The translations under genes were made by a program, and so were the position numbers. A stretch of 44,778 nucleotides of DNA, taken from NCBI GenBank assembly GCA_030730365.1, contig JANQVJ010000075.1, forward strand, positions 1 through 44,778, given 5' to 3'. Below are positions 40,362-44,778 of this stretch, piece after piece. The DNA comes from Verrucomicrobiales bacterium (GTDB lineage Bacteria > Verrucomicrobiota > Verrucomicrobiia > Verrucomicrobiales > DEV007). The number at the start of each line of letters is the position of its first letter. Position 1 is the first letter of the stretch. The notes under the pieces were generated by a model. The model searched no databases, was not told the origin of the DNA, and was given only the letters and a program-made list of their open reading frames with translations.

Positions 40362-43331
40362 TCAATCGACATAGACAAATTCGTTGGCGTTAAAGAGCGC
40401 CCGGCAAAAGGAAAAGAGTCCTTCTTTGGCGATGAATTCCGTGGCGAGGGTCGCTTCCACGGCGGTGGGCTCGCGGCCGAAGGCGAGGGAGTAGGCCTGC
40501 TTCACCTTGTCCCCGCCGGCCGCCTCGAGCCGCTCCGCGAAGTAGCGGGCCTGGCGCAGCATGAAATCGTTGTTGTAAAGGGCGAGCGACTGCAGTGCCG
40601 TCGTCGTCGTCATCCGCTTCGGGGTCAGGTTGGCGGGATCGGGGCAGTCGAGAGTCGTCATGAAACGGCTCGGCGTCGTCCTGACGAGGTAGCGGTAGAT
40701 GCTGCGCCGCCACAGTTTCGGATCGTCAGCGGTGATGTAGGTGTAGATGGGAGCGTAAGCCTCCTCGTAGGTGAAATCCTCGAAGCCCGGTCCGCCGCTC
40801 GCGGGATTGAGCTTTCCGCTCACCGCGAGGACCGCGTCACGCACCGCCTCGGCCTCGATCCGCTTGGGATTCTGACGCCAGAGGAGCCGGTTCCCCGCAT
40901 CGACGGAGACGCCCGCGGCATCAGCGGCAAAACGGGAGTCCTGCCGGTAGGCCGCACTGGTCAGGAGCAGTCGCAGCATCGCCTTGATCGAGCCGCCCTC
41001 GCGCTCCATCTCCGCCGCGAGCCAGTCGAGCAGCTCGGGATGGGAAGGCGTGTCGCCGCCGAGACCGAAGTCGCTCGGCGTCGTCACGAGACCCGCACCG
41101 AAGATCCAGTGCCAGAGCCGATTGGCGATGACCCGCCGCGTCAGGGGATTTTTCGGATCGGTGATCCATTGCGCGAGAGCAGCGCGCCTGTCCCCCTGCC
41201 CCGTGCCGTGATCACCGAGATCGGGATTGAGCATGGCAAGGGCGGCAAAAGCCCCCGGCTCGAGCGGATCTCCCGTCGGCTGTTCGGGCTCACCGCGTCG
41301 CAATAGCCGCACCTCGGGGATTTTCGCCTCGGGGACGACCGCGTAGACTTTGGGCGGAGAGACAAGGGCACCGAGCTTCTTCACGATTTCCCCGCGCTCG
41401 CCTTGCAAGCGGGTGAGTCGCTCCCGCTCATCGCCCGACACATTCCGCGGCGGATGCGGCTGGATCAGCGGATCGCCGAAGCCAACCTGATCGTGCCCGA
41501 TCCCGTCGCGCCCGTCGCTGGCGATGAGAGTGAGAAATCGCGCCGTCTCCGGCAGAACAAGGTCGATGTCCTTGAGCCCGTCCTTTCTCCCGAGCTTCAC
41601 AAACTCGAGTTCCTTTTTTCCATCGAGGTAGAGGCGGGCATCGGCGTAGTTGGCGCCCTCCTGCCCGAAGTAGGCGAGCTTCGCGGTGAAGCGCATCGCA
41701 TCCGCTCCCGACGCCTTGCGCAGTGCCGCGAGGTCAAAGGTGATGCCGGCATTGGCGTGCAACCCGAGGAGTGAATGACCGTCTTTCGTGAAGTCAATCC
41801 CGCCCGCGACCGGCGAATGCTGGCTCGCGACCGGGCCGTTTCGAATGAGATCCCAGGCCTCCCCCGAGGTCTTCGGCAGACCGGTCAAGGTGAGACCGGT
41901 CGAGCTGATCGGGATGACTCCCTTGCCGCCGAAGCCATCGGGGATAAAGACGCCGTCGATGAACTCGCTCTTCGCGGCGGCGAAATGATTCATCTTCACT
42001 TTGTCGAGCCTGCCGAGGTCCTTCGTCTGCACACTCGCGTCGCGCGAATCGAGCCCCTGACGCTTCGTGCCGGTCCCCGTCCCGTTGCCTCCACCAACGA
42101 TGTCCGCGAGGTCGAGCCCCTCGCCCTCGAGCCGGCGAATCTCGAGATCGAGCTCGTCGCGCTGTTTTGTCAGGGTGGCTTTTGTGCTTTCGTATTTTTT
42201 CAGTTCGGCATCGTTCACGGGCCGCTCGTCGCGCTTCACCCCGGCGAAGACGGACCAGAGCTGGTAGTATTCCTCCTGACTGATCGGGTCGAGCTTGTGA
42301 TCGTGGCAGCGGGCGCAGTTCACCGTCATGCCCATGGAGGCGGTCATCACCTGGGTGGCCATGTCGTCGAGATCGAGCCCGCGGGCGGCGCGGCGCAATT
42401 CATCGCTCCGCGTCTCGACCTGACCGACGAAATCCCACGGCCCCGCCGCGAGGAATCCGGTCGCGATGACCGCCTCGGGCTGATCGGGCCACAGCACATC
42501 ACCGGCGATCTGCTCTTTCAAAAACTGATCGTAGGGTTTGTCCTTGTTGAAGGCATCGATGACGTAGTCCCGATAACGCCAGGCCGTCTCGCGGCGCTTG
42601 TCGCGTTCAAAGCCGTGGGTGTCGGCGTAGTGCGCGATGTCGAGCCAGTGCCGCGCAAAGCGTTCACCAAAGTGGGGCGAGGCGAGGAGACGGTCGACGA
42701 GCTTTTCATAAGCCGCCGCATCCGTGTCGGAGACAAAGGCCTCGATCGCTTCCGGCGTCGGGGGCATCCCGTGCAGGTCAAAAGTGAGCCGCCGGATGAG
42801 CGTGCGGCGATCCGCCTCCGCCGACATCGTGAGGCCGGCCTCGCTGAGACGGCGCTGAATAAACCCATCGACGGGATGCCCGCTTTGCCCTTTCACGATC
42901 GCTTCGCCCGCATCCGAGAGCGGCTGCCAGGACCAGTAGGAAAGGCGCTCGTCCGCTCCCGCCACCGCATCGGGCCAGGGCGCACCGGCGTCGATCCAGG
43001 TTTTCAAAACGCCAACCTCGGCTGAAGAAAGCCGATCGCCTTTGGGCGGCATACGCATTTCGTCATCGGCGGGGGCGGTGATGTGGGCAATGAGGGCACT
43101 CTCGCCGCTCTTCCCGGGAACAATCGCGACGCCTTCGCTGCCGCCCTTCATCGCCGCCTCGCGCAGGTCGAGTCGGAAGCTCGACTTCTGGCTCTCGGGA
43201 CCGTGGCATTCAAAACAACGCGCCTCGAGGATGGGGCGCACCTCTTTAACGAAGTCGATGGCGCCTGCGGGAGCCACACTCAACAGGGTTAGAGCGACGA
43301 CCAAAGGGGGTATCGTGAGGCTCTTTTTCAT
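40362..43331 (-). CDS. PSCyt1-DUF1549-DUF1553 cytochrome protein with NPCBM-like domain (pair 3)
   Basis: A 989-residue secreted protein. Signal peptide at residues 1-24, then PSCyt1 with CFECH (Cys39/Cys42/His43) and the MPPKGDRLS methionine segment. DUF1549 (LTFDLHGMPPTPEAIEAF) carries a second haem-like motif CARCHDH. An extra domain of about 200 residues follows; its part ITFDLAALRKASGADAMRFTAKLAYFGQEGANYADARLYLDGKKE resembles the NPCBM galactose-binding-like module. DUF1553 ends the protein ([51 protein letters not shown]). Its start overlaps the regulator stop by four bases. Presumed role: glycan binding and periplasmic electron transfer under control of the adjacent regulator. Confidence 0.93.
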   Translation of the reverse strand: MKKSLTIPPLVVALTLLSVAPAGAIDFVKEVRPILEARCFECHGPESQKSSFRLDLREAAMKGGSEGVAIVPGKSGESALIAHITAPADDEMRMPPKGDRLSSAEVGVLKTWIDAGAPWPDAVAGADERLSYWSWQPLSDAGEAIVKGQSGHPVDGFIQRRLSEAGLTMSAEADRRTLIRRLTFDLHGMPPTPEAIEAFVSDTDAAAYEKLVDRLLASPHFGERFARHWLDIAHYADTHGFERDKRRETAWRYRDYVIDAFNKDKPYDQFLKEQIAGDVLWPDQPEAVIATGFLAAGPWDFVGQVETRSDELRRAARGLDLDDMATQVMTASMGMTVNCARCHDHKLDPISQEEYYQLWSVFAGVKRDERPVNDAELKKYESTKATLTKQRDELDLEIRRLEGEGLDLADIVGGGNGTGTGTKRQGLDSRDASVQTKDLGRLDKVKMNHFAAAKSEFIDGVFIPDGFGGKGVIPISSTGLTLTGLPKTSGEAWDLIRNGPVASQHSPVAGGIDFTKDGHSLLGLHANAGITFDLAALRKASGADAMRFTAKLAYFGQEGANYADARLYLDGKKELEFVKLGRKDGLKDIDLVLPETARFLTLIASDGRDGIGHDQVGFGDPLIQPHPPRNVSGDERERLTRLQGERGEIVKKLGALVSPPKVYAVVPEAKIPEVRLLRRGEPEQPTGDPLEPGAFAALAMLNPDLGDHGTGQGDRRAALAQWITDPKNPLTRRVIANRLWHWIFGAGLVTTPSDFGLGGDTPSHPELLDWLAAEMEREGGSIKAMLRLLLTSAAYRQDSRFAADAAGVSVDAGNRLLWRQNPKRIEAEAVRDAVLAVSGKLNPASGGPGFEDFTYEEAYAPIYTYITADDPKLWRRSIYRYLVRTTPSRFMTTLDCPDPANLTPKRMTTTTALQSLALYNNDFMLRQARYFAERLEAAGGDKVKQAYSLAFGREPTAVEATLATEFIAKEGLFSFCRALFNANEFVYVD

Positions 43332-44029
43332 CCTTGCTCCTTTCCTTCGAAAGCGATGAGGTCTTCCACTGCTGATTCGATGTGGCGGCGCATTGCCTTT
43401 TCCGCGCCGGCTCCGTCGTGGCGTTCGAGAGAGGCGAGCACGGCAGCATGCTGTTTGATAGCCCGACCGACTCCCGCCTCGGACATCGTGGCGCGGCGGC
43501 TCTCACGTCCGAGGTCGGCGATGGAATCGAGCATGAGCCCGAAGATCTCGTTTCCCGAAAGCCTCGCCAACTCGCGGTGGAAGGCGAGGTCGCATTCCAT
43601 CGCGGACGCGAGATCGGGGGCTGACTCGAGCGCCGTGTGCAATCTTTCCAATTCAAGCAAGCCCCCTGCCCCGGTCCGCTCCGCCGCACGCCGGGCGATG
43701 ACCGGCTCGAGCGCGAGCCTGACCTCGAGCGACTGGCGCAACCGCTCCGCCTCGTCGGGCAGGAGCAAGCGCGCCGCCGCACTGACCGGAGCATGGAGTC
43801 TATCGACGACGCGGATGCCGACGCCCTGACGAACCTCGAGGAGCCCCTGCAACTCGAGTCGCTTCGTCGCCTCGCGCACGACCGGACGACTCACCCCGAA
43901 CTGCTCGGCGAGATGCCTCTCGGAGGGCAGGAGCCCGTCCATCACCAGTCCGCCGCTGCGAATCGCGCCGGCAAGTTGATCAGAGACCTCTTCGACGAGG
44001 GAGTGTTTGCGAATGAGGGAAATCATCAT
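43328..44029 (-). CDS. FadR-type GntR family regulator with FCD domain
   Basis: A 233-residue transcription factor. The N-terminal winged helix (about 1-75) reads LVEEVSDQLAGAIRSGGL, LPSERHLAEQFGVSRPVVREATKRLELQGLLEVRQGVG. The C-terminal FCD domain (about 90-225) is helical and has the putative metal and ligand-binding residues ECDLAFHRELARLSGN and the later IKQHAAVLASLERHDGAGAEKAMRRHI. Such regulators usually answer to sugar acids, lactate, fatty acids or amino acids. The frame runs on to 44059, but the two ATG codons at 44029/44026 are more likely. It is first in an operon with the pair 3 genes and overlaps the cytochrome gene by ATGA. A palindrome abuts its start. Confidence 0.93.
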   Translation of the reverse strand: MMISLIRKHSLVEEVSDQLAGAIRSGGLVMDGLLPSERHLAEQFGVSRPVVREATKRLELQGLLEVRQGVGIRVVDRLHAPVSAAARLLLPDEAERLRQSLEVRLALEPVIARRAAERTGAGGLLELERLHTALESAPDLASAMECDLAFHRELARLSGNEIFGLMLDSIADLGRESRRATMSEAGVGRAIKQHAAVLASLERHDGAGAEKAMRRHIESAVEDLIAFEGKEQG

Positions 44030-44050
44030 TGGTATTACCACCTTACCAAT
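44028..44050. promoter_or_regulatory. Candidate FadR-family operator at the regulator start
   Basis: ATTGGTA (44028-44034) and TACCAAT (44044-44050) are exact reverse complements, and inside them TGGTA-T-TACCA (44030-44040) is a perfect 11-bp palindrome. The form TGGT-N3-ACCA is the known core of FadR/PdhR-type operators. The site overlaps or abuts the regulator start codon, as expected for autorepression of the operon. Confidence 0.72.
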
Positions 44051-44457
44051 TTCACCCATGACCGCAATTCCCGTAATCGCGGGAGGTGGAAGAGGCGCTG
44101 GAACCCGATGGCGAAGAGACGAAAAAGCGGAAGGGCTTTTTGAAGAAGCTATTCGGCGAGGAGACCGCTGCGATACTTCTCCGCATCATCACTTCGGAAT
44201 CGAAAGGCTATTCGTCAGTCGGGAACTGCGTGAAAAAAAGTAGCATGGGCATCCTGCCCATGCCCGCCGGGACGACGCCGAAGTCTTTCAAAGTGACATT
44301 GCGGCAATGGCCGGATCGGGCACCTCTTTCGCACAGTTATCCTTCGGAGTCCCCGCCGCCAAAAGGCACAGGCAGGATGCCCATGCGCCCCCCAACAGCC
44401 ATTCCACCCGACCGGTTTCCGTTTGGAAATCCGAAATCGAGTTGCAGAGGACTATCG
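44051..44457. other. Intergenic region with inverted repeat pair, no supported gene
   Basis: About 400 bases lie between the regulator and the truncated TPR gene. Open frames of 78 codons (44007-44243, plus) and 218 codons (44086-44742, plus) run through it but have no recognised family, cross the repeat and oppose the TPR gene, so they are not annotated. The region holds a REP-like pair at 44240-44386. Confidence 0.5.
44240..44386. repeat. REPIN-like inverted pair of hairpin repeats
   Basis: The left unit at 44243-44263 has arms GCATGGGCA and TGCCCATGC around TCC. The right unit holds GGCAGGATGCCCATGC (44371-44386), the exact reverse complement of 44243-44258. The two are in opposite orientation and about 110 bases apart, the layout of REP-doublets that spread with RAYT transposases. 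No such transposase is in the window. Confidence 0.68.
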
Positions 44458-44778
44458 TTACGGCTTCGTGAGCCCGCGCAATTTCGCATGGACCTGCGCG
44501 GTTTTGCCCATGTAATGCTCCATGGGATACTCGAAGGCGGCGAGCCTGATGTGTTCGTCCGATTTCGCGGCGTCGCCCATCGCTTCGTAGTAGAGGCCGA
44601 GGTAAAGATGGGCGTAGCAGAGGTGATTGCGCTCACTGTCCGAGAGGACCCCGTCCGCATCGGGCTTCGCCGCTTCGAGGACAGCCGCGACGCTGCCGCG
44701 TCCGCCGAAGAGATCGTGGACCTCCTTCATCGGGATGCGTGAGTCGCGTTCGATCGGGATGAGCTCCTGCTTCGCCGC
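44458..44778 (-). CDS. TPR-type protein, 5' end beyond the window
   Basis: A partial protein: the frame is open to the window end, so its N terminus lies beyond 44778. The visible 106 residues include a helix-turn-helix repeat typical of TPR proteins (HLCYAHLYLGLYYEAMGDAAKSDEHIRLAAFEYPMEHYMGKTAQVHAKLRGL). The pattern recalls NlpI-like secreted TPR proteins common in this phylum (recalled). Because the beginning is missing, the signal peptide and total length cannot be judged. Translation from the internal ATG at 44730 is possible but the open frame continues upstream. Confidence 0.75.
   Translation of the reverse strand, partial: AAKQELIPIERDSRIPMKEVHDLFGGRGSVAAVLEAAKPDADGVLSDSERNHLCYAHLYLGLYYEAMGDAAKSDEHIRLAAFEYPMEHYMGKTAQVHAKLRGLTKP

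Noticed and set aside
44086-44742. A 218-codon plus-strand open frame starting in the terminal intergenic region
   Set aside because: It reads through both REP-like units and is antisense to the TPR gene; the MGILPM peptide arises from the repeat.

Overview
The window looks like chromosome from a GC-rich member of the Verrucomicrobiota, or less likely the Planctomycetota. The main reason is three copies of the gene pair typical of those phyla: a large secreted c-type-cytochrome protein (PSCyt1-DUF1549-DUF1553) followed by a Tat-exported DUF1501 protein. Two sulfatases, a Tat-exported Gfo/Idh/MocA oxidoreductase, a DUF6288 protein, a GntR/LacI hybrid regulator and weak Shine-Dalgarno signals fit the same picture. 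The phylum call is inference from gene content. I see no rRNA, tRNA, CRISPR array, complete insertion sequence or phage gene.

Layout. 1-3720: a DapA/NanA-type aldolase, a 740-base gap with a double-hairpin element, a membrane-anchored type I phosphodiesterase and a SpoU methyltransferase. 3790-9482 (minus): prepilin peptidase, mtnA and lipA in tight tandem, then a protein with about 16 ankyrin repeats fused to an L,D-transpeptidase domain. 9655-14728: a divergent PanB-like protein, three envelope proteins of unknown function (one with a DUF2314 domain) and a Gfo/Idh/MocA oxidoreductase. 15209-24391: a small ferredoxin and two cytochrome/DUF1501 pairs. 24392-27222: a possible small RNA locus, a RidA-like protein, a small secreted protein and a stand-alone HupE/UreJ-like membrane protein. 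27245-36370: a GntR/LacI regulator facing a five-gene operon (Sel1-C39 protease-like protein, two sulfatases, a SASA esterase, a DUF6288 protein). 36397-38795: a Uma2-like nuclease, then an ECF sigma factor, a short membrane protein and a Spy/CpxP-like protein. 38936-44029: a third cytochrome/DUF1501 pair translationally coupled to a FadR-type regulator. The window ends in repeat-bearing DNA and a truncated TPR protein gene.

How the genes fit together. Two blocks look like regulated catabolic units for complex, probably sulfated or acetylated, glycans. The 28.3-36.4 kb operon carries desulfation and deacetylation enzymes behind a sugar-sensor-type regulator with a perfect 8-bp inverted repeat in the shared promoter. 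The 38.9-44.0 kb operon pairs a FadR-type regulator, with a TGGT-N3-ACCA palindrome just before its start codon, with one cytochrome/DUF1501 pair. The sigma factor/membrane protein/Spy trio looks like an envelope-stress module.

The least ordinary observations are the ankyrin-L,D-transpeptidase fusion, the Sel1-C39 protein heading the sulfatase operon, the PanB homologue whose metal-site motifs look altered, and several REP-like hairpin elements.
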